The notes below the pieces were generated by a model. It saw nothing but the letters and a program-made list of their open reading frames with translations, searched no databases and was not told the DNA's origin. DNA of 64,000 bases from Clostridium beijerinckii (GTDB taxonomy: Bacteria > Bacillota > Clostridia > Clostridiales > Clostridiaceae). Below are positions 34,996 through 43,546 of the stretch, one piece after another (position 1 is the stretch's first letter; each line of letters opens with the position of its first letter). The stretch covers positions 358,501 through 422,500 of the forward strand of contig NZ_CP073653.1 of the NCBI RefSeq assembly GCF_018223745.1. The letters are read 5' to 3'. The translations under genes and the position numbers were made by a program.

Positions 34996-35268
34996 ATGAA
35001 AAAATTAATAAATTTGCTTGAATTTATATCAGCTTTTATAACAAGCATCTTAATAATTTGTACTTTTTTGACAACATATCAATTTTATTATGTTGGCCAG
35101 ATTTTTAATTCATACTTACCGATACAACTTGGAGTCTGTATCACTATGGCAATTTTAGCAATTAGGTTTCTTATTAACGAGACAGGAAAAAAGAGAATAG
35201 TATATTGTATCTTAAGCTTTTTAATATCAATTTCTTTAATTTTCTTTATGATAAATTTAATTAAGTAA
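34996..35268 (+). CDS. Small integral membrane protein, unknown
   Basis: 90 residues with three predicted membrane helices (about 7-29, 40-58, 65-88) joined by short loops; the one charged loop is NETGKKR. No family recognised. The start lies 3 bp after the ligA stop with AAGGAGG inside the ligA end, so it is translated as part of the pcrA-ligA operon, which a strong terminator closes. Confidence 0.75.
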   Translation: MKKLINLLEFISAFITSILIICTFLTTYQFYYVGQIFNSYLPIQLGVCITMAILAIRFLINETGKKRIVYCILSFLISISLIFFMINLIK

Positions 35269-35329
35269 TAAAATATTGATTAAAATCAACTTAGCAGCTG
35301 TTGATTTGCGTCAGAAGTTTTTAATTAAG

Positions 35330-35373
35330 AAACTGACTCAAAGTTATTTCAAAACATTTGAGTCAGTTTTTTG
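35330..35373 (+). terminator. Terminator of the pcrA-ligA operon
   Basis: Perfect 13-bp stem AAACTGACTCAAA / TTTGAGTCAGTTT with a 14-nt loop and T-run. Confidence 0.92.
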
Positions 35374-35433
35374 ATTAGATAAAGTAAATTGTGGAAATAA
35401 TTCTTAATATAAATTAAGGCAAAGGGTGTAATT

Positions 35434-36930
35434 ATGAAAAAAATTTTTTTCTATGCAATTATGTTAAGTTTTATAATATTATTTTGTTTAGGATTTGTGA
35501 ACAAAGAAATTAACAATGCATCTAGTGATGATTCACAAGAAACGATAAGTTATGGTATAAATGAAATCCCAGAAGATTTAGAAAAGGTTACTAATTTATC
35601 TAAACGTCATGAGGATATTATATGTGCAGTAAGCAAAGGGCTGGTTTCTAAAGATGTGGATAATAAAATAGTACCATCTTTGGCAAGTGAAATTACAAAA
35701 AGCAAGGATGGCATTCAATATGAGTTTAAAATTAGAGATGATATTTTTTGGAGTGACGGAAGTAAAATAACTCCCAATGATATAGCTACTTTTTTTAAAG
35801 AGCTACTTAAAGAAGAAGATGAAGAGAATATACAAGCATTGCTTAATGTTTATGGAGCAAAAGAATTCAGAGATGGGAAAGTTGTATATGAAACTGGAGT
35901 TGCAATAAAAGGAAATGAGAATTCTGTTATCATTAGATTGAATAAAGCGGATGATAATTTCTTAAGTGAATTGACCAAACCACAGTATACACTAAGAAAA
36001 TATTTAATCATGTGGCGTAATATGAAAAATAGTTATAGTACATTAATTTACTCTGGTGATTATAAGATTGATTCATTTAACAAAGATCAGGTTGTCTTAA
36101 AAAGAAATGAGAATAATAATAAAAGTGGTATAGATACTATTAAAATATTAAATGATGATAGTGTAGAAACATCTATGGCATCATATGAAGTCAAAGAAAG
36201 GGATATTGTAATAAATCCACCAGAAAGTGAACTTAATAAATTATCAGAGCAGAAAAAATTAATAACACTTCCAGAAACAAAAGGAACATATTTAGTCATT
36301 AACAGTAAAAGTAACTCTATTCCTCTTCAAGGAAGAAGAGATATTTATAATGATGTATGTAAAGCTACAGAATCGTATCAAAATTCAAATAATAAAGAAT
36401 TTGAACTTGCAGAGGGAAGTTTTTTTAGGGAGGATAAACAGGACCTAACAAAATTGCAAGCAAGGAAAGTTATTAGCAATAAAGAAGGTGAATGGAACAA
36501 ACCTAAGATATTAACATTACTATGTGAAGATACTGATGAGAATAGAATCTTATGTAGAACAATCGAAGACTGGTTTAAAAATAATACAAATATAACAATA
36601 AAATATAGTTTAGTAAAAGAAGAATTCGAAGATGAAGAATTGAAAAAAAGATACGATATGATTTTGGTTAATAATAATGCCAATTCATCTGACAAAACAG
36701 ATTTTTATAATAACTTTAAAAAATATCTAACTGAAGACCAGAATAAATTGTTGGAAAAGTTATTAAGCACTAAGAATAGTGGAGATTATTCAAACTTAGA
36801 AGAAAATCTATTTGATAACTACGATATTCTTCCGTTGGTGTTTTATAATGAAAATATAGCAATTTCTGATAAGATATCAGATCTAAAATTAGATGGAAAT
36901 GGTAATATAAATTTTGCTACAATCCAATAG
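35434..36930 (+). CDS. Peptide ABC transporter substrate-binding-like protein (SBP family 5)
   Basis: 498 residues. An N-terminal hydrophobic segment (FFYAIMLSFIILFCLGFV) is a signal or anchor. It has a Cys at FCLG but not a proper lipobox. The family 5 fold is seen in ICAVSKGLVSKD, IVPSLASEITKSKDG, YEFKIRDDIFWSDGSKITPNDI and the binding-lobe regions that follow. OppA/DppA-type proteins bind peptides or other solutes for an ABC importer. No permease or ATPase gene is adjacent, so it is an orphan. It is shorter than OppA (about 540). Its ribosome binding site is weak (AAAGGGTG). Confidence 0.8.
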   Translation: MKKIFFYAIMLSFIILFCLGFVNKEINNASSDDSQETISYGINEIPEDLEKVTNLSKRHEDIICAVSKGLVSKDVDNKIVPSLASEITKSKDGIQYEFKIRDDIFWSDGSKITPNDIATFFKELLKEEDEENIQALLNVYGAKEFRDGKVVYETGVAIKGNENSVIIRLNKADDNFLSELTKPQYTLRKYLIMWRNMKNSYSTLIYSGDYKIDSFNKDQVVLKRNENNNKSGIDTIKILNDDSVETSMASYEVKERDIVINPPESELNKLSEQKKLITLPETKGTYLVINSKSNSIPLQGRRDIYNDVCKATESYQNSNNKEFELAEGSFFREDKQDLTKLQARKVISNKEGEWNKPKILTLLCEDTDENRILCRTIEDWFKNNTNITIKYSLVKEEFEDEELKKRYDMILVNNNANSSDKTDFYNNFKKYLTEDQNKLLEKLLSTKNSGDYSNLEENLFDNYDILPLVFYNENIAISDKISDLKLDGNGNINFATIQ

Positions 36931-36993
36931 GAATAGTCTTATGGCTAAGATTAATAATTGTCTAGAGCATATGTTTTCAATACAACGTATTAT

Positions 36994-37047
36994 AACTATC
37001 CTTATATGTAAATCTTATATTTTGATTTACATATAAGGATAGTTTTT
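36994..37047 (+). terminator. Terminator between convergent genes
   Basis: Perfect 21-bp stem (36994-37014 with 37024-37044) with a 9-nt loop, followed by T on the plus strand. It separates the plus-strand binding protein gene from the convergent minus-strand gene and could stop both. Confidence 0.92.
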
Positions 37048-37070
37048 TGTAATATCCATATCTATGAATC

Positions 37071-38810
37071 TTAAAACTTTTTCTTACTGTGTGGATGTTG
37101 TGCTTTATTTTTCTTTAGTTTTTTATTTTTAGAAGAATGATTAATTTTAGTCGTACTATCATTGTTTAATGAAGCTATATTAGTATTTTTTTTGAAAGTA
37201 TTAAAACTATTAAGTACAGGTTGTTTAAAGTTAACAGGGTCTTCTGATTTTGATAAGTTTAATTGTGTCTTTAAGTTACTTACATTACTCTCTGGATTAG
37301 ATGTAGCTAATGGATTTTTAGAGTTATCTTCTTTTGTGTCAGTTATTGCAGAATCAGTATTTGCGTCAACAGAGTTATCTAAATCAGAGAGTCTTTCTAA
37401 TCCTAATGGTGGGATAAATTCCATAAAGTCTTCAACCATATCTTTAAGAAGGTAGATAATCATAAAGAAGTTGAACATATTTTTATTACTATCAAAAGAA
37501 GTCCTTTTAGTATTTAATGAATCTTTTTTCTTTGAATAACTTAAGCTCTTAACAAATACAGGAGCTAAACCTGTGCTTTTAGGAGTAGGTAATACTGGCA
37601 TTCTAAAATATATTTCATCTAACATATCATTAGAACGTAGGCTTAATTTCTTATATCGTTCTACCTCATCTAAGGTTGGAGCTTCAGGCCAACTCGTTAA
37701 AAGTCCGCCGTTTACGAAGAATTTTCTATAAAGACCAGAAATAATAGGTCGTAGTTCTGAAATCCTGTCTTCTTGAAATGAATACATAAGTAAACATAAA
37801 AGATATAGATTAATTTCAATGCAAGAGTATTTACTATCTTTCTTATCAGACAATTTTATAAATATATTTTTATCTGTATCATATAAACTAATCAGTTTTT
37901 CAGTAATCTCTTTAGAGAATTCTTTAAAAGAAATTATTTCTGTATGTTTATAAGCTTCCATTAGACAGATAGAAAATAATGCACAATCATCTATAGAATC
38001 AATATAGTAATCTTTTTCTTGAAATTTAGAAATCAAAAAGTCACCCAAGTCTAAAATTAATTCTTTCGCATTTTGTGAACACGAATATTTATAATGAATA
38101 TTTAGAGCGAGAAAAATTTGTATACATTCACTAAACGATAAATCATATAATACAGAATTATAAGTTTTAAACATATCTAGAATTTCGTTTGAAAATGCAG
38201 CATAATCTTTGCTAAGTTCATCACTATCATTATAATGTGAGTATAGTAAGTAAGCAGCCATCATAAAAGCTTGATCTGAAAATTTAAATTTATCATCTTT
38301 ATCTATTAAAGAAAATCCCTTAGAATTTCCATCAGATATATTTTTTTTATCTACAAATAAGCCTTCATTATTTCGTAAGTTTTCAGAATAGAATTGTAAC
38401 TGCTCTCTAGCAAGGAATTTAAATGGTTTCTCAAGAGATACTATATTTCTTTTTCCATCACTATAATGTGAATAATATTCGCTTAATTCAAGTAAACATA
38501 AAGTCATAAGAGCACTAGTAGAAGGGCTTATTTCCTTTTTAAAACTTGCCTCATCAAAACTAGGGCTGCTTTTACTATGAATAAATAACGGTGAAGCTTT
38601 TCTATATAAGCATAATAGTGGAGAAAAATTATTTAATATGCTAATATCTTCTATAGGAGATTTTTTTGAAGCTCTAGTTTGAGCTAAAATTCCGCATTTA
38701 GAGTTTAGAACCAAAGTCTTTATTGATTCTTTGGATAAGTAAAAAAGTTGACCACTAATTTCTTTTTGGGAAAGACTGTTCATCCTAAAAAATGGTCCTA
38801 TATATCTCAA
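37071..38810 (-). CDS. Conserved-looking hypothetical protein, mostly helical
   Basis: 579 residues, not recognised. The start is a TTG with GAGAGGTG 8 bp upstream on the minus strand; the ATG at residue 10 has no such signal. Residues about 90-400 are a series of amphipathic helices with repeated Y-x-x-x-Y and leucine patterns (STSALMTLCLLELSEYYSHY, QAFMMAAYLLYSHYNDSD, ALFSICLMEAYKHTEI), reminiscent of an alpha/alpha toroid such as in thioredoxin-domain or glycosidase-like clostridial proteins. The last 140 residues are low-complexity Asn/Ser/Asp-rich and end in a Lys-rich basic tail (KNKKLKKNKAQHPHSKKKF). No signal peptide. The tail could bind nucleic acid or acidic polymers. Alone on the minus strand. 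Confidence 0.7.
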   Translation of the reverse strand: MRYIGPFFRMNSLSQKEISGQLFYLSKESIKTLVLNSKCGILAQTRASKKSPIEDISILNNFSPLLCLYRKASPLFIHSKSSPSFDEASFKKEISPSTSALMTLCLLELSEYYSHYSDGKRNIVSLEKPFKFLAREQLQFYSENLRNNEGLFVDKKNISDGNSKGFSLIDKDDKFKFSDQAFMMAAYLLYSHYNDSDELSKDYAAFSNEILDMFKTYNSVLYDLSFSECIQIFLALNIHYKYSCSQNAKELILDLGDFLISKFQEKDYYIDSIDDCALFSICLMEAYKHTEIISFKEFSKEITEKLISLYDTDKNIFIKLSDKKDSKYSCIEINLYLLCLLMYSFQEDRISELRPIISGLYRKFFVNGGLLTSWPEAPTLDEVERYKKLSLRSNDMLDEIYFRMPVLPTPKSTGLAPVFVKSLSYSKKKDSLNTKRTSFDSNKNMFNFFMIIYLLKDMVEDFMEFIPPLGLERLSDLDNSVDANTDSAITDTKEDNSKNPLATSNPESNVSNLKTQLNLSKSEDPVNFKQPVLNSFNTFKKNTNIASLNNDSTTKINHSSKNKKLKKNKAQHPHSKKKF

Positions 38811-38906
38811 TGTATAACACCTCTCATAAAATTCTCATCTTATTCATTAATATGAAATTTGTAAACAAAAAGTACATAAAATAAAAATAAAAGGAGATTT
38901 TTTATA

Positions 38907-39881
38907 ATGAAGGAAGGAAAATTAGATTTCGAGGATTTGAGAAATATCATATTAAATAATAAAACAATTAAGAGAAAGGAGGTAAAAATTAGAAATGATG
39001 TTGGAGAAGATTGCTCTATTATTGATTTTGGAGAATATGAAGGAATATTTTCTACAGATCCGATAACAGGAGCAAGTGAGAATGTTGGGAAACTAGCAGT
39101 ACATATTAATTGTAATGATATAGCATCAGCAGGTGGAGAGCCTATAGGTATTTTAGTTACAATATTGGCGCCAACATCATCAACATTACAAGAGATAAAC
39201 GAAATCATGAAGGAAATTAATGAAGAAGCAGCTAAGATTAATGTAGAGATTATAGGAGGACATACAGAAGTAACAAGTGCAGTAAATAAGATGGTTATAT
39301 CCGTAACAGTGATAGGAAAGAATTTAAAAGGTAAATCTGTAAAAACTGCAGGAGCGCAATTAGGAGATGACATAATAGTAACTAAAACATTAGGGTTAGA
39401 GGGCACATATATCTTAATAAATGACCATAAAGCAAGAATCGAGAAAATTTTATCAAAAGAAGAGATAGAATTTGGAAGTAATTTAATCAATAAGCTAAGT
39501 GTTCTTAGAGAAGGAAAAATAGGCGGAGAATTTGGCGTTAATTCAATGCATGATATAACAGAAGGAGGACTACTTGGAGGACTTTTTGAGGTTGCTATGG
39601 CATCAAATAAAGGCTTTAAAATATTTAAAGAGAAAATACCAATGTTGGATATAACTAAAAAGGTTTGCGAAGAATTCAAAATAGATCCACTTAGGCTCAT
39701 ATCATCTGGGAGTATGCTTATTACTACTAAAAATGGTGGAGGGCTTATAAAACTTCTAAATGAAAGTGGAATTGAGGCTAGTATAATAGGAAAGATATGT
39801 GAGAGTGGAGCATTATTAATAGATGATGATATTGAAATAGAGGTTGAAGCACCTAAAAGAGATGAATTATTTAATATATAG
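38907..39881 (+). CDS. HypE-like AIR synthase superfamily protein
   Basis: 324 residues. PurM/HypE/ThiL/SelD fold: GEDCSIIDFGEYEGIFSTDPITGA, HINCNDIASAGGEPIGILVTI, EIIGGHTEVT, TKTLGLEGT and the C-terminal HDITEGGLLGGLFEVA and SGSMLITT. These motifs bind ATP. It lacks the PRxCG-type C-terminal Cys tail of true HypE (ends EVEAPKRDELFNI), and no hypABCDF or NiFe hydrogenase genes are nearby, so a role in hydrogenase maturation is doubtful. Such stand-alone proteins are common in clostridia with unknown substrate. AAAAGGAG precedes the ATG. Confidence 0.82.
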   Translation: MKEGKLDFEDLRNIILNNKTIKRKEVKIRNDVGEDCSIIDFGEYEGIFSTDPITGASENVGKLAVHINCNDIASAGGEPIGILVTILAPTSSTLQEINEIMKEINEEAAKINVEIIGGHTEVTSAVNKMVISVTVIGKNLKGKSVKTAGAQLGDDIIVTKTLGLEGTYILINDHKARIEKILSKEEIEFGSNLINKLSVLREGKIGGEFGVNSMHDITEGGLLGGLFEVAMASNKGFKIFKEKIPMLDITKKVCEEFKIDPLRLISSGSMLITTKNGGGLIKLLNESGIEASIIGKICESGALLIDDDIEIEVEAPKRDELFNI

Positions 39882-40097
39882 TAAGAATGCTAAAAGATTA
39901 ATGTGTTTCAAGTAAATTAGTTGGAATCATATAAAGGTTATTTAGGAATATATAGTGTTAATTAGGTTACTTAAAAATGAAAAAGTGATAATATTATTAG
40001 TGATAGAAAAGCAAAAGAACCAGTGGGTTTAAAGCACTTTATAGAGTAATTATGAAATTTGAAATTTTTATTGTAAATGAGCAAAAGGAGATATATA

Positions 40098-40712
40098 ATG
40101 AAAAAATTAATATTAGCTAGTAATAATAAGAAAAAGATTAAAGAAATGAAAGAAATATTAAAAGAGATAGATATAGAAGTTAGATCATTGGAAGATGAGC
40201 GTATAAACATAGATGTAGTTGAAGATGGAAAAACATTTGAAGAGAATGCAAAAAAGAAAGCAAAGGAAATATATGAATATCTGGTGGAAAGAAAAGATAG
40301 TAATTTTATTGTATTAGCAGATGATTCGGGATTAGAAGTAAATTACTTAAATGGGGAGCCTGGAATTTATTCTGCTAGATATGCAGGGGAACATGGAAAT
40401 GATTCAAAAAATAATGAAAAGCTTTTAAACAAGTTAAAAGGAGTTTTAAAAAGCAATAGAGGAGCTAAGTTTATTTGTCAATTAGCTATGTTCACAGATA
40501 AGGGGGAGTATTTTAAAGTTACAGGTGAAGTAGAAGGATATATTATAGAAGAACTACATGGAGATGGGGGATTTGGATATGATCCATTATTTTTCTACGA
40601 GCCATTAGATAAAACTTTTGCAGAGTTAACTTCAGAGGAGAAAAATGAAATAAGTCACAGAGGAAAGGCATTAAAGGAATTAAAAAAGGTAATTAATAAA
40701 TTAATTTATTAG
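40098..40712 (+). CDS. rdgB: Non-canonical purine NTP pyrophosphatase (XTP/dITP)
   Basis: 204 residues from ATG after AAAGGAG; an earlier ATG at 40077 would place that site inside the gene. Ham1/RdgB motifs: LASNNKKKIKEMKEIL, TFEENAKKKAKEI, LADDSGLEVNYLNGEPGIYSARYAG, and GDGGFGYDPLF near the C-terminus, ending SHRGKALKEL. It hydrolyses ITP, dITP and XTP to prevent misincorporation. Followed 76 bp on by a YfcE-type gene, as in many clostridia (rph-rdgB-yfcE order). Confidence 0.95.
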   Translation: MKKLILASNNKKKIKEMKEILKEIDIEVRSLEDERINIDVVEDGKTFEENAKKKAKEIYEYLVERKDSNFIVLADDSGLEVNYLNGEPGIYSARYAGEHGNDSKNNEKLLNKLKGVLKSNRGAKFICQLAMFTDKGEYFKVTGEVEGYIIEELHGDGGFGYDPLFFYEPLDKTFAELTSEEKNEISHRGKALKELKKVINKLIY

Positions 40713-40788
40713 AAAGTTATTCCAGGTAAATAGGCTCTTTACTATATAAGAGTTAAATAAATAATAATGCAGGAGGAGAAATTAAATT

Positions 40789-41268
40789 ATGTTAATTGCA
40801 GTTGTAAGTGATACACATAGGATGACTAAATATATTAATTTGGCTAAGAGGCTAATAAAGGATGCTGATATTTTGATACATTTAGGAGATAACATTGATG
40901 ATGCAGAATTATTGGAAAATACTTTTAAAGGAAAAGTATATGCTGTTGCAGGTAATTGCGATTATTCAACTAAGTATCCAAAGGAATCTGTTATAGAAGT
41001 GAATGGAAAAAAGATATTTTTTACACATGGTGACCTATATGGGGTAAAGAGTTCTATGAATAATATCTATTATAGGGGAAGAGAATTAAATGCTGACATT
41101 GTGTTATTCGGTCATACACATCAGCAATTAGTAGAGAAAGAAGATGATATGATATTAATGAATCCAGGAAGTATATCATTACCTAAATTTAAAGGGAGAT
41201 GTATAGGTTTTATAAACATCGATAATAATGGGGAAGTAGATGCATATTTAAAAGAAATTAGGGAATAA
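40789..41268 (+). CDS. YfcE/MJ0936 family phosphodiesterase
   Basis: 159 residues. Calcineurin-like metal motifs: VVSDTHRM, IHLGDNIDD, VAGNCDY, FTHGDLYGV and FGHTHQ, all five blocks present. These bind two metal ions; members cleave phosphodiesters in vitro, natural substrate unknown. AGGAGGAG precedes the ATG. Confidence 0.93.
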   Translation: MLIAVVSDTHRMTKYINLAKRLIKDADILIHLGDNIDDAELLENTFKGKVYAVAGNCDYSTKYPKESVIEVNGKKIFFTHGDLYGVKSSMNNIYYRGRELNADIVLFGHTHQQLVEKEDDMILMNPGSISLPKFKGRCIGFINIDNNGEVDAYLKEIRE

Positions 41269-41312
41269 TGATTAAATATTTAAATTTATTATGAAAAATT
41301 ATAAAAAAGGTA

Positions 41313-41341
41313 TTGACGAAACAGATTTGATATTGTAGAAT
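41313..41341 (+). promoter_or_regulatory. Promoter of the tRNA cluster
   Basis: TTGACG (41313-41318), 17-bp spacer, TAGAAT (41336-41341), about 50 bp before the first tRNA. Confidence 0.75.
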
Positions 41342-41393
41342 AATCATTGTCGCTGAGAGATGAGTGACAAGTTGAAAAACTAGTTAAGATTCT

Positions 41394-41469
41394 CGGGGTG
41401 TGGCGCAGATGGGAGCGCGCGTGGTTTGGGACCATGAGGTCGCAGGTTCAATCCCTGTCACCCCGACCA
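41394..41469 (+). tRNA. tRNA-Pro(TGG)
   Basis: 76 nt cloverleaf with acceptor CGGGGTG/CACCCCG, anticodon loop TTTGGGA and encoded CCA. An identical copy starts at 41794. Confidence 0.96.
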
Positions 41470-41486
41470 TTTAAAGATTAATATTT

Positions 41487-41560
41487 GCGGGTATCGTATA
41501 TCGGTAATACTCCAGCCTTCCAAGCTGGAAAGGTGGGTTCGATTCCCACTACCCGCTCCA
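41487..41560 (+). tRNA. tRNA-Gly(TCC)
   Basis: 74 nt, acceptor GCGGGTA/TACCCGC, anticodon loop CTTCCAA, encoded CCA. First of four copies in the cluster. Confidence 0.96.
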
Positions 41561-41600
41561 TTAAAAATTATGATATTAATCAAAGTGGTTAAAAAAAGCC

Positions 41601-41683
41601 TTGACAAAGTTTGAAGGAACATGTAAAATAAAAAACGTTCCGAAGAAAAAGTTCTTGACAAGATTGCTTGAATAGAGTAAAAT
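41601..41683 (+). promoter_or_regulatory. Two tandem internal promoters of the tRNA cluster
   Basis: TTGACA-17-TAAAAT at 41601-41629 and again TTGACA-17-TAAAAT at 41655-41683, both near consensus. They lie in the 150-bp gap between tRNA-Gly and tRNA-Arg and boost the downstream tRNAs. Confidence 0.85.
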
Positions 41684-41710
41684 GAAAAAGTCTGAAAAGC
41701 AATTAAATAT

Positions 41711-41787
<77 letters not shown>

Positions 41788-41793
41788 TTAAAT

Positions 41794-41869
41794 CGGGGTG
41801 TGGCGCAGATGGGAGCGCGCGTGGTTTGGGACCATGAGGTCGCAGGTTCAATCCCTGTCACCCCGACCA
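41794..41869 (+). tRNA. tRNA-Pro(TGG), second copy
   Basis: Identical to the copy at 41394. Starts 6 bp after tRNA-Arg. Confidence 0.96.
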
Positions 41870-41885
41870 TTTAAAAAATAAATAT

Positions 41886-41959
41886 GCGGGTATCGTATAT
41901 CGGTAATACTCCAGCCTTCCAAGCTGGAAAGGTGGGTTCGATTCCCACTACCCGCTCCA
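41886..41959 (+). tRNA. tRNA-Gly(TCC), second copy
   Basis: 74 nt, identical to the 41487 copy. Confidence 0.96.
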
Positions 41960-41994
41960 TACAAATTTAATATTTGTAACATAATAAAAGATAT

Positions 41995-42071
<77 letters not shown>

Positions 42072-42075
42072 TTAT

Positions 42076-42152
42076 GGTGAACGTAGTTCAGTTGGTAGAG
42101 CGCCAGTTTGTGGCACTGGTTGTCGTGGGTTCGAGTCCCATCGTTCACCCCA
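42076..42152 (+). tRNA. tRNA-His(GTG)
   Basis: 77 nt including the extra 5' G typical of tRNA-His (GGTGAACG), anticodon loop TTTGTGG, encoded CCA. Single copy. Confidence 0.95.
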
Positions 42153-42154
42153 TA

Positions 42155-42230
42155 CAGGGATATCGCCAAGCGGTAAGGCAATGGACTTTGACTCCATTAT
42201 TCGTAGGTTCAAATCCTGCTATCCCTGCCA
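42155..42230 (+). tRNA. tRNA-Gln(TTG)
   Basis: 76 nt, acceptor CAGGGAT/ATCCCTG, anticodon loop CTTTGAC, encoded CCA. It begins the second duplicated block. Confidence 0.95.
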
Positions 42231-42237
42231 TTATTTT

Positions 42238-42313
42238 GGTTCACTAGCTCAGTCGGTAGAGCACATGACTTTTAATCATGGTGTCCCGGGTTCGATTCCC
42301 GGGTGAGCCACCA
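42238..42313 (+). tRNA. tRNA-Lys(TTT)
   Basis: 76 nt, anticodon loop CTTTTAA, acceptor GGTTCAC/GTGAGCC, encoded CCA. Confidence 0.96.
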
Positions 42314-42330
42314 AATTCATAAAAATTTAT

Positions 42331-42415
42331 GCAGGTGTGGCGGAATTGGCAGACGCACTAGACTTAGGATCTAGCGCCTAACGGTGTAAGAGTTCGACTC
42401 TCTTCATCTGCACCA
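42331..42415 (+). tRNA. tRNA-Leu(TAG)
   Basis: 85 nt with the long variable arm of class II tRNAs, anticodon TAG in ACTTAGGA, encoded CCA. Confidence 0.96.
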
Positions 42416-42420
42416 AATGA

Positions 42421-42495
42421 GCGGAAATGACTCAACGGTAGAGTGCCACCTTGCCAAGGTGGAGGCTGCGGGTTCGAATCCCGTTTTCCGCTCCA
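42421..42495 (+). tRNA. tRNA-Gly(GCC)
   Basis: 75 nt, anticodon loop TTGCCAA, acceptor GCGGAAA/TTTCCGC, encoded CCA. Confidence 0.96.
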
Positions 42496-42518
42496 TTTAT
42501 ATAAGAATAAATGAATAT

Positions 42519-42592
42519 GCGGGTATCGTATATCGGTAATACTCCAGCCTTCCAAGCTGGAAAGGTGGGTTCGATTCCCACTACCCGCTCCA
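42519..42592 (+). tRNA. tRNA-Gly(TCC), third copy
   Basis: 74 nt, identical in sequence to the earlier tRNA-Gly(TCC) copies. Confidence 0.96.
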
Positions 42593-42597
42593 ATTAT

Positions 42598-42673
42598 GCG
42601 TGATTAGCTCAGTTGGTAGAGCACCTGACTCTTAATCAGGGTGTCCAGGGTTCGAATCCCTGATGACGCACCA
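42598..42673 (+). tRNA. tRNA-Lys(CTT)
   Basis: 76 nt, anticodon loop CTCTTAA, acceptor GCGTGAT/ATGACGC, encoded CCA. Single copy. Confidence 0.95.
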
Positions 42674-42729
42674 ATAGTAAACTTATTATTTACTTAAAAA
42701 TTTGGGATAACATGTAGTTCATTCCATTA

Positions 42730-42805
42730 CAGGGATATCGCCAAGCGGTAAGGCAATGGACTTTGACTCCATTATTCGTAGGTTCAAATCCTGCTATCCC
42801 TGCCA
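42730..42805 (+). tRNA. tRNA-Gln(TTG), second copy
   Basis: 76 nt, identical to the 42155 copy. Confidence 0.95.
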
Positions 42806-42812
42806 TTATTTT

Positions 42813-42888
42813 GGTTCACTAGCTCAGTCGGTAGAGCACATGACTTTTAATCATGGTGTCCCGGGTTCGATTCCCGGGTGAGCCACCA
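42813..42888 (+). tRNA. tRNA-Lys(TTT), second copy
   Basis: 76 nt, identical to the 42238 copy with the same 7-bp spacer from tRNA-Gln. Confidence 0.96.
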
Positions 42889-42907
42889 AATTTATAAAAA
42901 AACTTAT

Positions 42908-42992
42908 GCAGGTGTGGCGGAATTGGCAGACGCACTAGACTTAGGATCTAGCGCCTAACGGTGTAAGAGTTCGACTCTCTTCATCTGCACCA
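42908..42992 (+). tRNA. tRNA-Leu(TAG), second copy
   Basis: 85 nt, identical to the 42331 copy. Confidence 0.96.
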
Positions 42993-42997
42993 AATGA

Positions 42998-43072
42998 GCG
43001 GAAATGACTCAACGGTAGAGTGCCACCTTGCCAAGGTGGAGGCTGCGGGTTCGAATCCCGTTTTCCGCTCCA
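42998..43072 (+). tRNA. tRNA-Gly(GCC), second copy
   Basis: 75 nt, identical to the 42421 copy. Confidence 0.96.
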
Positions 43073-43095
43073 TTTATATAAAAATAAATAAATAT

Positions 43096-43169
43096 GCGGG
43101 TATCGTATATCGGTAATACTCCAGCCTTCCAAGCTGGAAAGGTGGGTTCGATTCCCACTACCCGCTCCA
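43096..43169 (+). tRNA. tRNA-Gly(TCC), fourth copy
   Basis: 74 nt, last tRNA before the cluster terminator. Confidence 0.96.
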
Positions 43170-43172
43170 AAA

Positions 43173-43196
43173 AACAACTGATTTCAGTTGTTTTTA
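43173..43196 (+). terminator. Terminator inside the tRNA cluster
   Basis: 8-bp stem AACAACTG / CAGTTGTT with an ATTT loop, then TTT. It separates the main cluster from tRNA-Arg(TCG). Confidence 0.85.
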
Positions 43197-43215
43197 TTTA
43201 TATAAAAATTAATAT

Positions 43216-43292
43216 GCACTTGTAGTTCAGTTGGATAGAGCGTTGGACTTCGAATCCAGAAGTCGTGGGTTCGAATCCCACCAAGTGTACCA
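43216..43292 (+). tRNA. tRNA-Arg(TCG), integration target
   Basis: 77 nt, anticodon TCG in CTTCGAA, encoded CCA. The acceptor stem GCACTTG/CAAGTGT begins with a G1-U72 wobble. The 3' half from 43255 is repeated with three changes at 52708-52745, marking it as the attachment site; the far copy (CAAGTGC) would restore G1-C72. The present 3' half therefore came from the element. Confidence 0.95.
43255..43292 (+). repeat. attL, left copy of the tRNA-Arg 3' half
   Basis: 38 nt starting TCCAGAAGTCGTG and ending ACCA. It matches attR at 35 of 38 positions; the differences are two compensating T-stem bases and base 72. Confidence 0.9.
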
Positions 43293-43302
43293 AACATGAG
43301 AA

Positions 43303-43343
43303 ATACCAACGGTTTAGAGAAATTTAAATCGTTGGTATTTTGA
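43303..43343 (+). terminator. Element-borne terminator behind tRNA-Arg
   Basis: Stem ATACCAACG / CGTTGGTAT plus TTTA pairing inside, then TTTTG. It is a diverged relative of the terminator after attR, so the element brings its own tRNA terminator. Confidence 0.8.
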
Positions 43344-43383
43344 TTTTACACCACTTTTTACACCGTATAAAAATTTTTACACC
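43344..43383 (+). repeat. Left arm-type repeats TTTTTACACC (three copies)
   Basis: Copies at 43344-43352, 43355-43364 and 43374-43383. The first two plus GTATA recur in the same orientation at 52580-52605 at the other end. Such short direct repeats next to att cores are typical integrase arm sites. Confidence 0.6.
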
Positions 43384-43428
43384 TTTTATCTAAAATAGTA
43401 GTATCATAAACTCATACTATTCTAAAAA

Positions 43429-43522
43429 TAGTGTACTTAGCGTACTGAAAGATGCAAAGCATTGCTAATACTGGTATAGATGAATTAAGTGCACTAAATA
43501 ATTATAAAATTTAGTGTACTTT
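43429..43522. repeat. Left-end repeats of type AAGTACACTA
   Basis: Three copies: inverted at 43429-43440, direct at 43485-43498, inverted at 43510-43522, the last two forming a hairpin with a T-run. Three related copies lie at the right end (52413, 52442, 52497). Confidence 0.5.
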
Positions 43523-43546
43523 TTTAAAAGAATAAAAAAAGAAGGC

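Noticed and set aside
34996..35268. Considered as a holin because of three short membrane helices
   Set aside because: It lies in a housekeeping operon behind ligA with no lysis genes nearby.
38840..39700. 286-codon minus-strand frame opposite the HypE-like gene
   Set aside because: Antisense shadow; the plus strand has clear AIR synthase motifs and a ribosome binding site.
41458..41661. Minus-strand frame of 67 codons
   Set aside because: It overlaps tRNA-Gly and two consensus promoters; its residues are the reverse of tRNA sequence.
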